Assembly: GCA_006386115.1 (NCBI GenBank)
Contig: VFIW01000051.1
Span: forward strand, 1-64,000
Direction: 5' to 3'
DNA length: 64,000 bases
DNA from: Globisporangium splendens
Taxonomy: Eukaryota > Oomycota > Peronosporomycetes > Pythiales > Pythiaceae
Shown in pieces: positions 44,668 to 54,347 of this stretch. A program made the position numbers and the translations under genes. Within the stretch, counting starts at the first letter, position 1, and each line of letters starts with the position of its first letter. A model generated the notes under the pieces. The model saw nothing but the letters and a program-made list of their open reading frames with translations. It did not search any database and was not told the DNA's origin.

Positions 44668-45165
44668 TTAGCAGTAGAAGAATCCGCCGAAGGGGATGCC
44701 GAGTCCACAGCCTCCACCGTAGAGTCCGAGACCGAAGGTGTTCCAGTATCCGATGGGGTAGGCCCATCCGCCGATTCCGCCGCAGGAGAATCCGAAGCGG
44801 TATGGTCCCCAACCACCCCATCCTCCCCAGCCACCCCAACCTCCCAAGCCTCCCCAACCTCCCCATCCACCTCTGCCGAACCATTCTTGGTGGTTGGCAT
44901 GATCGAGGTCGGTTTCGGCGTCGTCGGCCTCCGTGGCAGCAGCTTCACCGCTCTTCTTCTTGGCTGACGCTGCTGGTTCACTGATGGTGTCGACGGTGCC
45001 GGTGAGCGTGACGCCTGGCGGCAAGTCGATCTTTTTGGCGGCTTCGAGGGCTTCTAGTGGGGAGGGGACGACGGCGTTGGCGTTGGCAGCAGGAGCTAGG
45101 TCGGAAGCCAAGGTGTCGTTGATGGCGAGGACGGCCGCGATGGCGAGCGTGGTGGCGTACTTCAT
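44668..45165 (-). CDS. GGW-rich small secreted protein, copy 5
   Basis: 165 aa, identical to copies 3 and 4. It is the last full unit; the following partial unit has lost its gene and runs into D7. Confidence 0.9.
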   Translation of the reverse strand: MKYATTLAIAAVLAINDTLASDLAPAANANAVVPSPLEALEAAKKIDLPPGVTLTGTVDTISEPAASAKKKSGEAAATEADDAETDLDHANHQEWFGRGGWGGWGGLGGWGGWGGWGGWGPYRFGFSCGGIGGWAYPIGYWNTFGLGLYGGGCGLGIPFGGFFYC

Positions 45166-45823
45166 GGTTGTGGTTGGTGGTGTCGTTGTCGTTGTCGTTG
45201 TCGGTGTTGTTGTTGTTGTTGCAGTTGTCGACGTTGGTACTTGGTTGGTTGGTTGCGAGCGAGTTGCGTTGTGAGAATGAGTGGAGTGGCTTGTGGTGTG
45301 CCGAATACTGGTGCTGTGGAGCGAGGCGAGGTATTTTTCTTGTCGTGGGAGCAGAAACGTCTTGCTGCTTGGCTTTTGACCCGAGCGTCAGTATCCATCC
45401 ATCTATCCATCTATGCATCTATCCATCCATCTGGCCGTCGAGGCAAATCGAGGCAAGTGAGCAAGTGACTAACGAGTGGTGAGGCAAGTTGATGCGGTCG
45501 CTGGTTTATTGGTTTTGGCGATGACGGGTATATGAATGCATGGGACGAGCGAGAGCATTGCATTGCGATCTTCTAGTGTTCGGTTTTGTATCCGGGCGGC
45601 TGGCAGTGTATGCGCTTTGGTGTTGTATCGTGGTGTTGGAAGATCGCTGAAGCAAGCAAGCAAGCAAGCAAATAAACAATCAGAGGAAAGGAAAACAAAG
45701 AAGGGAAAGAAAAGAAAACAAGGTGAAGAAGGGTGAGTGCGTTTTTGACGTCGAGATCGTGCTGGCATAGAAATGGACGAATTGTGTACTCATGTGTTGT
45801 TGTTGTTGTTGTTGTTATTTGGG

Positions 45824-46939
45824 TCAAGTTTCTGTAGCTATCTGGTGGTGTTGCGTTGTTGGAAGTGAAAGGAAGGAAGCTGGCAGACCTCCAGTCCTCT
45901 CATTTTTCGCATTCGCAACGCCACCAGTGGCAGTGAGGGTCGCCGCTCCCGAGACAGACTTTGAGGTGGCCATGTCGACGCCAATCGAGATCCACGAAAA
46001 GATGCCGTCTTCGATTTTGTCCCCGAGCAATGCGTACTCGACGACGGGGTCATATCCCGTGGCTGCAGATTGGGCAAAGGTCCGATCCTTATCATTGCTC
46101 GCGAGCGGCTGCTTGTTGACAGCGTAGGCTGTTGTAGCCTCGACCGACGCGATGAGGTTCTGGTCGAAGAAAATCCGACCAACATGAGCTACAACGCCGC
46201 CCACATACGTTTTGTTGCTCAACACGGTGCCGTTGTGCGTGCCGAGGACGTGGATATACGGTGCCCGACCAGCATAGTGACCGGAAAATGTAGTCCGGAA
46301 CGTGGCAAGCCCTTCCGCGTTTGTCGGCGCGAGCCCGCGATGGAACGTCGTGTTGATATTGGCGCGATCAGAGCTGTCACCATTTCCTTTAGTGACGACA
46401 CCCGAGTACACCCCCGTGGCGTTGCAGTGCCAGAAGTCGAGATAGAGGTTCTCGACGGGCTCGCACGTGTTGACGTCGATGATCTGGAGGTCTGTGTAGA
46501 GACCGATCCCGGCTTGCTTTTCGCGAATATCCGTACGGGTGAGTTCACCGCTGACGTAGTACGGTCCCTGGGTGACCTCGGGCTCCAGGATGCACTTTGG
46601 CGTGGACCCAAAGAGTGTCTTGGCGTCGGTCTCCGTTGTCACTCCCTCGAGTTCGGACTTGTGGTTCGTCGCGAGCACCGTGGTGGAGTCCAGTTGCCTT
46701 CTGCCAAGCCGCTCACTTCGAAGTTGTGCGATCGTGGCCGCGCGTCGATCTGTTGCTTGATCCTGGAGTCGTCGACCGTGAACAGAGTCCGCACGCGCGG
46801 CCAGGGATCGCTGACCATTCGCCAGAAGCAGCTTTCGCGATGAGGTATCGGCAGCAGTGCCTCGCATGTGGTGCAAACCAGGATGCGCAGCAACGGGTTT
46901 CATTGCAGCAGCCGCGGTTAGAAACGCTGCTTGGTGCAT
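45824..46939 (-). CDS. D7: divergent dioxygenase with repeat-derived tail
   Basis: 371 aa. It has a short signal peptide (MHQAAFLTAAAAMKPVAA), then HPGLHH, and the core KCILEPEVTQGPYYVSGE with Tyr178 in ATGVYSG. The ligand block reads SGHYAGRAPYIHV. Tyr222 and His230 remain, but the residue matching His232 of D6 is Tyr228 (codon TAT, minus strand, 46256-46258), so one predicted Fe ligand is lost. The Cys in the usual ACANS block is also replaced (ARADS). The last 21 residues (351-371) come from array sequence, replacing the Ser/Thr-rich and GPI-like end. Activity is doubtful. Promoter-like block at 46999-47017. Confidence 0.85.
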   Translation of the reverse strand: MHQAAFLTAAAAMKPVAAHPGLHHMRGTAADTSSRKLLLANGQRSLAARADSVHGRRLQDQATDRRAATIAQLRSERLGRRQLDSTTVLATNHKSELEGVTTETDAKTLFGSTPKCILEPEVTQGPYYVSGELTRTDIREKQAGIGLYTDLQIIDVNTCEPVENLYLDFWHCNATGVYSGVVTKGNGDSSDRANINTTFHRGLAPTNAEGLATFRTTFSGHYAGRAPYIHVLGTHNGTVLSNKTYVGGVVAHVGRIFFDQNLIASVEATTAYAVNKQPLASNDKDRTFAQSAATGYDPVVEYALLGDKIEDGIFSWISIGVDMATSKSVSGAATLTATGGVANAKNERTGGLPASFLSLPTTQHHQIATET

Positions 46940-47463
46940 TATTTTCTCTCTTTGCAGTGGCGATGGCTTTGACGATAAGTTCTTGGTGGTAGAAGGTGTG
47001 AAATTCAGAAATGGAGTCCCCAGTGGAACGGTATCAGCTGAAAGCAGCTTCTCAGTCCATTTTCTGGTCTTAGAATGGCTACGCTATCCACAAACATCAA
47101 CGCTCGGATCAGGACAAAGTGCCGCTGGATCGGATACACTTGATGCCGATTTTGCTGTCAAAAGGGATCCGAGTATATTTTCAGTTTGACGCAAGCATGA
47201 TCGCAGGCGTTCCACTTCTGGTTACTCTCTGTCACACACGGATCGGACTGTGTCCTAAGAAAGGCTGAAACAATCCAAGCTAATTACTACAACCCGTTCT
47301 TCTTGACAAAAATGTGCTGCCAACGCCACAAATATCGCATCAAATTTGCTACAAACTGATTCCATCTTTGTGCACCACACGCCACAAAAAAGTGCTTACC
47401 AATACATACACACACGTAGTTGTCTCCTCTTTTTGTTTCGATTCATTTGTGAGCCAATGTCAT
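46940..47463. other. Intergenic region upstream of D7
   Basis: D7 promoter and 3' flank of the transporter gene. No other supported feature. Confidence 0.55.
46999..47017 (-). promoter_or_regulatory. Core promoter of D7
   Basis: Minus-strand CTCCATTTCTGAATTTCAC, about 60-78 nt before the ATG, resembles the oomycete initiator plus flanking element. Confidence 0.55.
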
Positions 47464-49377
47464 TCAGCATCCTTCACCTCCTGCGACCGTCAGGCATGAT
47501 GTGGTCTCAAATGACGCGAGCAGCGTCATGAGCGCAGCCCACAGCAGAAGCCCCGCGGCCAACATGATCCCCAGTCCATCAACCACGCGCTTCTGGGTAT
47601 TGCTGAGCTTGCTGTAATTACTGCTGGAAACTTCAACTTGCTTGGCGTGCAGCCCATCTTGCGGCAGCAGCATAATGCCCGCCGACCCAAACACCAGACG
47701 CACGACAACAAGCATGACGACGCACAGCAGCACTTGCTTCCGCACATGCGCACTACCACTGCCCTTGTACTCATCGTCGTACACGTCAAAGTGCGCGCCG
47801 ATGCTCTGCGCAAGCGATACAGCAAACGGAGTCGCGACATTGGCAAACGCCATGACAAGCGCATAAGACGAGCACGCGATCTTGGGGGCTGCAAGCTCCA
47901 CGACGACAAACACGACGACGAAGTACGCGATGGCGTCGCAAGCAGAGATGACTTGCTCGATGGTCAGCGCCAGAAAGCCGCTGCGTAGTCCAGGGATAAG
48001 CATGAAGAGCACATTTGAGGCGAAGAGTATTGCTGTCGATGCACCGATGGCGAGACTCAGCAGGTACCGTCTGCTTGATGTGAACACCCACTGAAACGGA
48101 TACCGTCCAGCGGCTGTGGACTTCTGAAAGAATTTCAGAAGCAGAGCAATGCCGCTGTAGACGCCGGCGTGGATCGCGGAAAAGAGATTCGACACGAGCG
48201 GCGAGATGTCCGTCCAGAACGCATACAAGGCTTTCGTGGACGTCGCGTAGTAACTGAGCGCCACGCGAAGGAAAAAGATGGCCAGGATGCAACGCCATAC
48301 AGTGTGCGAGTGAATGAATTGCCACAAATGACCCACGGTGGTGCGTAGGGAGACCAGCAGTCCCAATGAATGACTCTTGTTGGCATTGAGAGCAGCGTCT
48401 TCAATGAGAAAATACCAAGTAGACATCAATGCGGCTGCGCACAGCAGCACGGAGAAGAACATGACGCCGTGGATCGACATGCTCCACGCGAACGAGCCAC
48501 CGTACACGTCGCTATTGCACAGTAGTGCCAGTAGAAACGTTGTCGTCATTTGGCCAAAGCATCTCGCTGCTTGCAGCGTCGCAACCATGGCCACAGAGCC
48601 TTGGTTACGATAGTCTTCATGCTCTTCGCCTTCTTCGACTTTCTCCATACTCGCCCTCGTGGACTCGCGGTGTCGTTCTTGCTTTGGGTGCGCAAACTGT
48701 ACCATCCACGCGTCGCACACCGTGTCAACGAGCACGTACCCGATCGTCGCGAGCGTGAAGACCGCAGTGTACTTGCCGCCACTCGACGCTGCGTCGTCAT
48801 TCACGACGCGGCCATCTTCAAAGTACGGCGCGGGCGACGGCACGACCACGAGCAGTAGCGACCACAGCAGGCACCACGTCCAGCCAGCGTACATGTACGG
48901 CTTGCGGCGTTGCCCATTGCACATGGGGGCAGCATCCGAGAGAATCGCAAACACGAGCTTGAACATCCAGGGCAGCGCCATCCACCGCTCGGCCGCGTAC
49001 GCTTGGTACTCGTCCATGTTTAGGTAGATTGCGAGAAACGGGTACGTGAAGCTCTGGAACACGCCGTGAATGGCACCAACGGCAGCGAAGTTCACGACCA
49101 CACCGAGCGTGCCGCGCGTCCACAAATTGACGCTTCTGTTGTGGTAAATCGCATCCTCACGAGTGCTTCGCAGAGACACCACCGAGGGGTTCCGCTGGTC
49201 GCTTCGGTCCTCGATCTCCTTCGGCGGGTAGTACGCGTTGACAGAGCTCACGTCCGATGGCGAGTGCGTGACGGACATGTACGCGAGCGACGCGTCGTCG
49301 TCGTCGTCGCTCCTCGCCATGGACGCCGTCTCGAGCATCGAGATGCGGTCTGCGTGGTGGCACCGCTCGTCGCGCAT
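47464..49377 (-). CDS. BT1/folate-biopterin-type transporter (MFS)
   Basis: 637 aa if the first ATG is used; MARSDDDDD at 49320 is an equally plausible start. After an acidic, Ser-rich cytosolic N-terminus come about 12 hydrophobic helices. The FBT family signature is seen: GAIHGVFQSFTYPFLAIYLN, then YQAYAAERWMALPWMFKLVF with AILSDAAPMCNGQRRKPYMY. The RRKPY segment after helix 2-3 is typical of the BT1 family (folate and pterin carriers), greatly expanded in oomycetes. Substrate is unproven. It reads on the opposite strand to the GH17 gene and is intronless. Confidence 0.9.
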   Translation of the reverse strand: MRDERCHHADRISMLETASMARSDDDDDASLAYMSVTHSPSDVSSVNAYYPPKEIEDRSDQRNPSVVSLRSTREDAIYHNRSVNLWTRGTLGVVVNFAAVGAIHGVFQSFTYPFLAIYLNMDEYQAYAAERWMALPWMFKLVFAILSDAAPMCNGQRRKPYMYAGWTWCLLWSLLLVVVPSPAPYFEDGRVVNDDAASSGGKYTAVFTLATIGYVLVDTVCDAWMVQFAHPKQERHRESTRASMEKVEEGEEHEDYRNQGSVAMVATLQAARCFGQMTTTFLLALLCNSDVYGGSFAWSMSIHGVMFFSVLLCAAALMSTWYFLIEDAALNANKSHSLGLLVSLRTTVGHLWQFIHSHTVWRCILAIFFLRVALSYYATSTKALYAFWTDISPLVSNLFSAIHAGVYSGIALLLKFFQKSTAAGRYPFQWVFTSSRRYLLSLAIGASTAILFASNVLFMLIPGLRSGFLALTIEQVISACDAIAYFVVVFVVVELAAPKIACSSYALVMAFANVATPFAVSLAQSIGAHFDVYDDEYKGSGSAHVRKQVLLCVVMLVVVRLVFGSAGIMLLPQDGLHAKQVEVSSSNYSKLSNTQKRVVDGLGIMLAAGLLLWAALMTLLASFETTSCLTVAGGEGC

Positions 49378-49690
49378 TGCGTGTATGTGCAGAGCCTATT
49401 TTGAACGCAGAGGAGGAGCGGAGGTCGTGAGGCAGGTGCTCTACTGTGCTGTGCAGCTGCTCTCGGTGCTACTGGCAGCAGCAGGCGAAAACCAGCAGCA
49501 GCGGCGACGCCGCATGACGTACCTCTTGTGGTGATGAATGTCAAGTGGCGGTGTCGCGTGAGAGCCTTCTTTTGTATTTCTAAATGCACTACAGTCAGGG
49601 GTCGGTCAATTAACGCTCTCTTTATTTTTCTATTGCTGACTGCTCTTTTAGTGTGAGCCCTCGCTCAACTGCTTTTTCTCTCCAAAATGC
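49378..49690. other. Intergenic region upstream of the transporter
   Basis: 313 nt of transporter 5' flank; no gene seen. Confidence 0.55.
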
Positions 49691-50098
49691 TCACTGCCTT
49701 GTGCATGAGTGTGTGATTGCAACGTCTAAGTGGGTCGTGGTCCGAGGACTGAGAACTGAGAGCTCAGCGAGCAAAGCTGCGTTGAGCTGCGACAAGAGCG
49801 TCGTGCGCTCAGAACCCACGGGCTGCGCGTCCACCGAGGCGAACAAGCCGGCGTATTTTAGTTTGATCGCATTGCGATTCGCGTTCCACAGGTCGATCTC
49901 CGTCTGGCCAGTCGCAACGGAATTTGCACGCGCCTCCATCATGAGTAGTGCGTTGTGGACACCTGCGCTCGTTCCTCGTAGACTGCGCGGATCAGCAGCT
50001 GCGGTGTGCGGAGACAATGCTGCCGTCGTGGACGAGACGAGACCCAACATGACGGCGCTTGACAGCAGCGACAATATAAGCAGGCGCATGGTTCTCAT
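49691..50098 (-). CDS. Small secreted protein with RxLR-like motif
   Basis: 135 aa. The start at 50098 (MRTMRLLILSLLSSAVMLGL) is chosen over the longer upstream frame because it gives a signal peptide, cleaved near residue 26. RSLR lies at residues 38-41, within the window where oomycete RxLR effectors carry their motif, followed by GTSAGVHNALLMMEARANSV. No clear EER follows. The rest is a short helical domain with one Cys near the end and no recognisable fold. It may be a host-targeted effector or just a secreted protein with a chance motif. Confidence 0.6.
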   Translation of the reverse strand: MRTMRLLILSLLSSAVMLGLVSSTTAALSPHTAAADPRSLRGTSAGVHNALLMMEARANSVATGQTEIDLWNANRNAIKLKYAGLFASVDAQPVGSERTTLLSQLNAALLAELSVLSPRTTTHLDVAITHSCTRQ

Positions 50099-52824
50099 CG
50101 TGGTGGGTACGATCGCGGAGTTCGTCGATGTGGAGAAGCTCGCTCCACAGCAGTCGTACACTGGTCTCTTGTTTGTCCCCCTTGTTCTCACTTGCTCGCC
50201 TGCGCACTTGCGTGACTGCCGTCGAAATCGGAAATGAGGCTCGGTCACGTCCTGGGGAGGCATCTTGGAGTGGCCACGACTCCTCGCACACCAAAAAAAT
50301 CTTCAAGGGAGTGGCGGCTTTCTTTCCATCTTCTCCAAGGTCGCAAGGATTGATCGTCTCTTCTGGATACAACGTGCCACGAAAGCACCCTTGGAACATA
50401 ATTTGTTGGCACTATCAGTTGGACAGTTCGGTTTTCAGTGAGATGTGTTATGTTGCGTCTAAAGCGAGCAAGATGTCCTGAACATGCAAAGCGCGGGAAC
50501 AGCAGACAGAGTATTATTGGGCGACGACGTCGTATCCTTTGGACAACACGCAAGCAAAACAGCTGCAGTGGTCCATGGGTAAAACTCGGATCCGTGATGA
50601 GGAGGATGCGAGCTCTCGGTGCAATCACAAGTCGGTTGGCACAGCAGAGCTTGATCGTGGTCAAGCGCATTCATTCCCACGGGGGAGATTCTGCGTTGGA
50701 TGCGCTCATATGGCGACGCATGTGGACGCTTGGCAGTCCAGGTGGCGATCCCTAGAATCACTTCGCAGTCAGGAGGCGGATTGCAGAACATCAGTTGGAT
50801 AGACGGATCAAAGAGACGCAGATTGCACGAAAGTCCGAAAAAATAGTGGTGAATATCTCTTAAGAAACTGACAAAGACACCAGTGCTGTTGCGCCGTCCA
50901 GCAACCTAGACAAGTGGACGCGGACATCACTATGGAGCGGACTCACCTGAACCTGTGGTTTTATGCTGCCAAGCAAGTCGGCGCACAGACGACCAAAAAT
51001 GAGCAAGACGCGAAGAGAAAACGAACTTGCTCTAAACCCTGATCTTGTCCGTCGACACTCGGCAAGGCTGACCGGACCTGAACCTGACCATATCTGCAAT
51101 TCGTGCCACCTCATTTCGTAAAGAAAATGGTCCCTTCGTTCGACAGCGTCCGAAGCACCCGCAAATGAAGCTCGTGCTTGAGCGTACATCGCGCCGTTCA
51201 GTTTGTGAGAGTCGCCAGTAAGACAAAGTTGCTTTCGCGCCATCCCTCCACTTGTCGATTGTTTGTCAGCAGAGTATTCTATCATTTGCGGCTGTGTGGT
51301 GTCAGGCTTGTGAAATGAACGAGTCGCCAACAGCAATTTGTTGTTGCGTGCGTGACTTGTTTAACACGATTCACTGCACATCTAGCATTGCATGCCATTG
51401 CGATATGTGTGACACCAGGGGCACATATGCAGGGGATAATGGGATGTCTCGCTCACAACCCAACCAGTTCCGTATTTGTCACAATTATCTGCCTTTCAGA
51501 GTTTCAGCAAGTGAGAGAGTTGCTCACTTGCTTTGATGATGACTTGGGCGGAAGTTTATAACCAGTAAACTCCAGTGCGACCCATTGAGAGTACTGTTGG
51601 CACTGCGACAAAGTACCGAATTGCAAACCCCGGTAGGCACATGCGCAAGGTGCTGCAAAAGCAGATGCAACCCTGCATAGAGAAGTCGAGTGTGCATTCG
51701 GTGCGAGCCGATCGATCGAAAGCGTTGTGATGTCAAAGGAGAACCACAGAAAAAAAACACACAAAAAAGAGCTCATTCGTATCTGCTTGGTCGGAATAGA
51801 ATGCGCTGTTCACCGTGTTGCTTTCATCCAGCATGATCCGCTGATAGAAGGCTGAAGTAAACGCGCTGACTCGCTCTGACTCTCAACGTCAGCATGTCAT
51901 CCTGTGACGTATGATATTTTCTTTAAAATCGGTTGTTCAATTTAGTGCACATTAAATTGTCGCCATATATATATAAATGGTAGAAATACATACTGTTGTC
52001 AGACACGTTGTTGCAGGCATGAACGCTGTACACAAAACGACTGCAAGTACCACTGTCACGCGGGACTGACATGAGATGGCTGACTGTAGAAACCATCCAT
52101 CACTCCAAGCAAATCGCCCACTGTCCCTGCTGTCGCACGTATGCGGCATACAAAAACCAAGTGCACCATTTGCACCACTTGTCCAGTCGATGGTCGTGTT
52201 GTTGTCAAAAGCGCTTTCCAAACAGCTCATGGCTTCAACTTTACCTACCAGCACTTTGTCTTTGCTTCTACATAACAATGCAACGAACGCATCCCCGCCT
52301 CATTGGTGGACACGACAGGTTCTTTGTTCCTGGCAATCACTGCAAGTCATGCTGTCGTACAGTATCCAAAACGGTTGGCACAATGCTGCTGTTCTTGTCT
52401 GCATGGCGCAAGTCCGCCGTATGGTTTTTGCGAAATGCAGCGACAGAGGCTGCAATCCGATAGTTTAGCACTCACAAAGATCCGACAGCTTCCAAATGTC
52501 CATGCGGGGATTGAGGTAAAGACCAAACGAGCAGCGAACGCCGCCATTTTCTACTGCTGATGGTTCGAAAGGATTGCTGAGGAACATGCAATGCGGACTG
52601 GATGTAAAGGAAGTGCAACAGGCAAAAGCCCACGCACGCGAAAACTCGACATGCCGACAGCAAACAAGAAATCGACGAACGACATAAACCATGGAAATGC
52701 AAAACCGATTTCTTTGCGGAGTGTGGTTGCGCTCTCACTTTGGTTTTTGCGCCGTGCCCCACACATCTCCGCCGGACTTGAGACTCAAGAACCCAAGACT
52801 GAGACACACACTCTTAAAGCCAAC
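50099..52824. other. Gene-poor 2.7-kb region
   Basis: No intact gene is recognised. Minus-strand ORFs at 50860-51336 and 50459-50791 lack features. Cys-rich broken frames at 51952-52692 are listed separately. 51950-51975 is a TA-rich run. Confidence 0.5.
51952..52692 (-). pseudogene. Possible remnant of a Cys-rich extracellular protein
   Basis: Consecutive minus-strand frames are rich in paired Cys: NGGVRCSFGLYLNPRMDIWK (52465-52692), then DCSLCRCISQKPYGGLAPC (52347-52547), then MSCLESAFDNN...GFCMPHTCDS (51952-52278). The order and Cys spacing suggest one decayed coding sequence interrupted by shifts. The GFCMPHTC motif faintly recalls the N-terminal Cys domain of NRF-6-like acyltransferases, but I cannot support this. 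It could be chance. Confidence 0.3.
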
Positions 52825-54096
52825 ATGCGCTCGTACTTGTCGCTTCTGGTGTGCGCCATCGCGCTCGCGGCGTCGTCCTCTTCGCCTTCCATGGTCATGG
52901 CCGCCAAGGGTGGCTGCTACGCCGAAATCCCAGCCGACGCCACGCCCGCTGTGACCACCGCCGCTCCTGTTGCCGTCGATGGCTCGTCGTCGCTGACCCC
53001 GACTGTGACTCCAGCGGCTTCGACGCCTGCTGTAGTCGTGACCCCAGCTCCATCGACGCCTGTTGTAGTCGTGACCCCAGCGCCTACGCCTGCGACGACC
53101 TCGACTCAGGTCACGGGTGATGCCGACGACAGCACGGCACAGACGGACACGACGACTACGACGCCAGCTCCAGCGACCACCACGGTCACGACGACCTCGG
53201 CGCCAGCAGCCTCGGGCTCGGGCGAATTCGGAACGTGCTACGAACCAATGCACAGCTCCAAGTACCCGCTCACGGGGAGCGATGGCTCGCAACTGGGAAG
53301 TGTGCTCGACGAGGATCTCGCGCAGTTGAGCGCCAAGTTCTCGTACATCCGCACGTACCACTCGCAGTACTACGGCTTCAACGTGGCCGAGTACGCGGCC
53401 AAGTACGGTCTCAAGGTGTACATCGGGCTCGCGACGTACGACAACGCCGAGTGGAACGAGCTGGAGATCACCGAGGCCGTCAAGGGTGCAGCCACGTATC
53501 CAGATGCTGTCCAGGCCATCATCGTCGGCAATGAGGACCTGAACACAGCCGGCGGTGACCAATCCTTTGACGATGTGATCAACAAGGTGAACGACATCAA
53601 GGCTCGTCTCACGGCTGCGGGCGTCGCTGAGGGCAAGGTGCTTGTGGGTACTTCACAGCGCATCAGTGCGCTCGTGGACACGACGTACACGACGGACCTG
53701 AACCGCTTGGTGAGCGCGTGTGACTTCGTCGGCGTCAACATCTACCCGTTCTTCACCAACGGCTACGACGCGACGAACCCTCTGCAGTTGCTCGACGCGC
53801 AGTGGACCCAGGTGACCGAGTTGTACTCGTCGCAGAAGTCCAAGCTCCGTTTGACTGAGACCGGCTGGCCATCGGCGGGCAACGCGCCAGCGGCGTACCC
53901 GAACAACATCCCGAGCCTTGAGAACCAGAAGACGTACTACAACGCGGTTTCGACGTGGGCGCCTGCGGACAAGACAGGTCCACACTTCTGGTTCATGGCG
54001 TACGACCGCCGCAGCGACGATTCGTTCCTCACGTCGTCCACGACCTACGAGCAGTACTTTGGCATCTACGACGTCAGCAACAACGCCAAGTTCTAA
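52825..54096 (+). CDS. Secreted GH17 endo-beta-1,3-glucanase
   Basis: 423 aa. The ATG at 52825 is chosen over the upstream in-frame ATG at 52591 because it starts the signal peptide (MRSYLSLLVCAIALAASSSS, cleavage before AKGGC). Residues 35-130 are a Thr/Pro/Ala-rich linker with repeated VVVTPAP units. The GH17 barrel follows: the KYGLKVYIGLATYDNAEW region, VGNE with the acid/base Glu237, GVNIYPFF, and ETGWPS with the nucleophile Glu345. Family members hydrolyse beta-1,3-glucan, the main oomycete wall polymer, so wall remodelling is likely. There is no GPI-like tail. Strongly biased GC-rich codons. Confidence 0.93.
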   Translation: MRSYLSLLVCAIALAASSSSPSMVMAAKGGCYAEIPADATPAVTTAAPVAVDGSSSLTPTVTPAASTPAVVVTPAPSTPVVVVTPAPTPATTSTQVTGDADDSTAQTDTTTTTPAPATTTVTTTSAPAASGSGEFGTCYEPMHSSKYPLTGSDGSQLGSVLDEDLAQLSAKFSYIRTYHSQYYGFNVAEYAAKYGLKVYIGLATYDNAEWNELEITEAVKGAATYPDAVQAIIVGNEDLNTAGGDQSFDDVINKVNDIKARLTAAGVAEGKVLVGTSQRISALVDTTYTTDLNRLVSACDFVGVNIYPFFTNGYDATNPLQLLDAQWTQVTELYSSQKSKLRLTETGWPSAGNAPAAYPNNIPSLENQKTYYNAVSTWAPADKTGPHFWFMAYDRRSDDSFLTSSTTYEQYFGIYDVSNNAKF

Positions 54097-54347
54097 GTCG
54101 CGAATGACACAAATGTGCATAGACGCAAAGACTCCAATGGAGCGAGGCTTGTCGTCGTGGCATTCTGTAGCTTTCTATCCGTTGAATGTCTTGTCCTTCA
54201 TACGATATTTTCCTATAAAATAAAGCCAACAACACATCCATAGACGCCCCACTCCGCACAGCATTCCCTCCCACTTCATACACATGCCGTGAATATGATG
54301 AGATTGTATATTGAAAATAGAGTCCTTTACCAAACCTTGGGTGTCCG

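Larger units (their letters stand above)
38780..45889. repeat. Tandem array of GGW-gene units
   Basis: Units are marked by gtgactaacgagtggtgagg at 38791, 40211, 41583, 42877, 44171 and 45465, giving lengths of 1420, 1372, 1294, 1294 and 1294 nt plus a partial sixth of about 425 nt. Units 3-5 look identical except for one A/G near 44280. Units 1-2 are longer because of an expanded gcaagcgagcaagcaatcga microsatellite and extra atccatctatgc repeats. The partial unit stops at tggcagacc (45881-45889), inside the D7 dioxygenase. Confidence 0.95.

Noticed and set aside
52436..52476. 26-nt intron joining the Cys-rich frames
   Set aside because: GT...AG can be drawn but is too short to be spliced; treated as decay instead.
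52735..53562. 275-codon ORF antisense to the GH17 gene
   Set aside because: Arg-rich shadow of the Thr/Pro linker.
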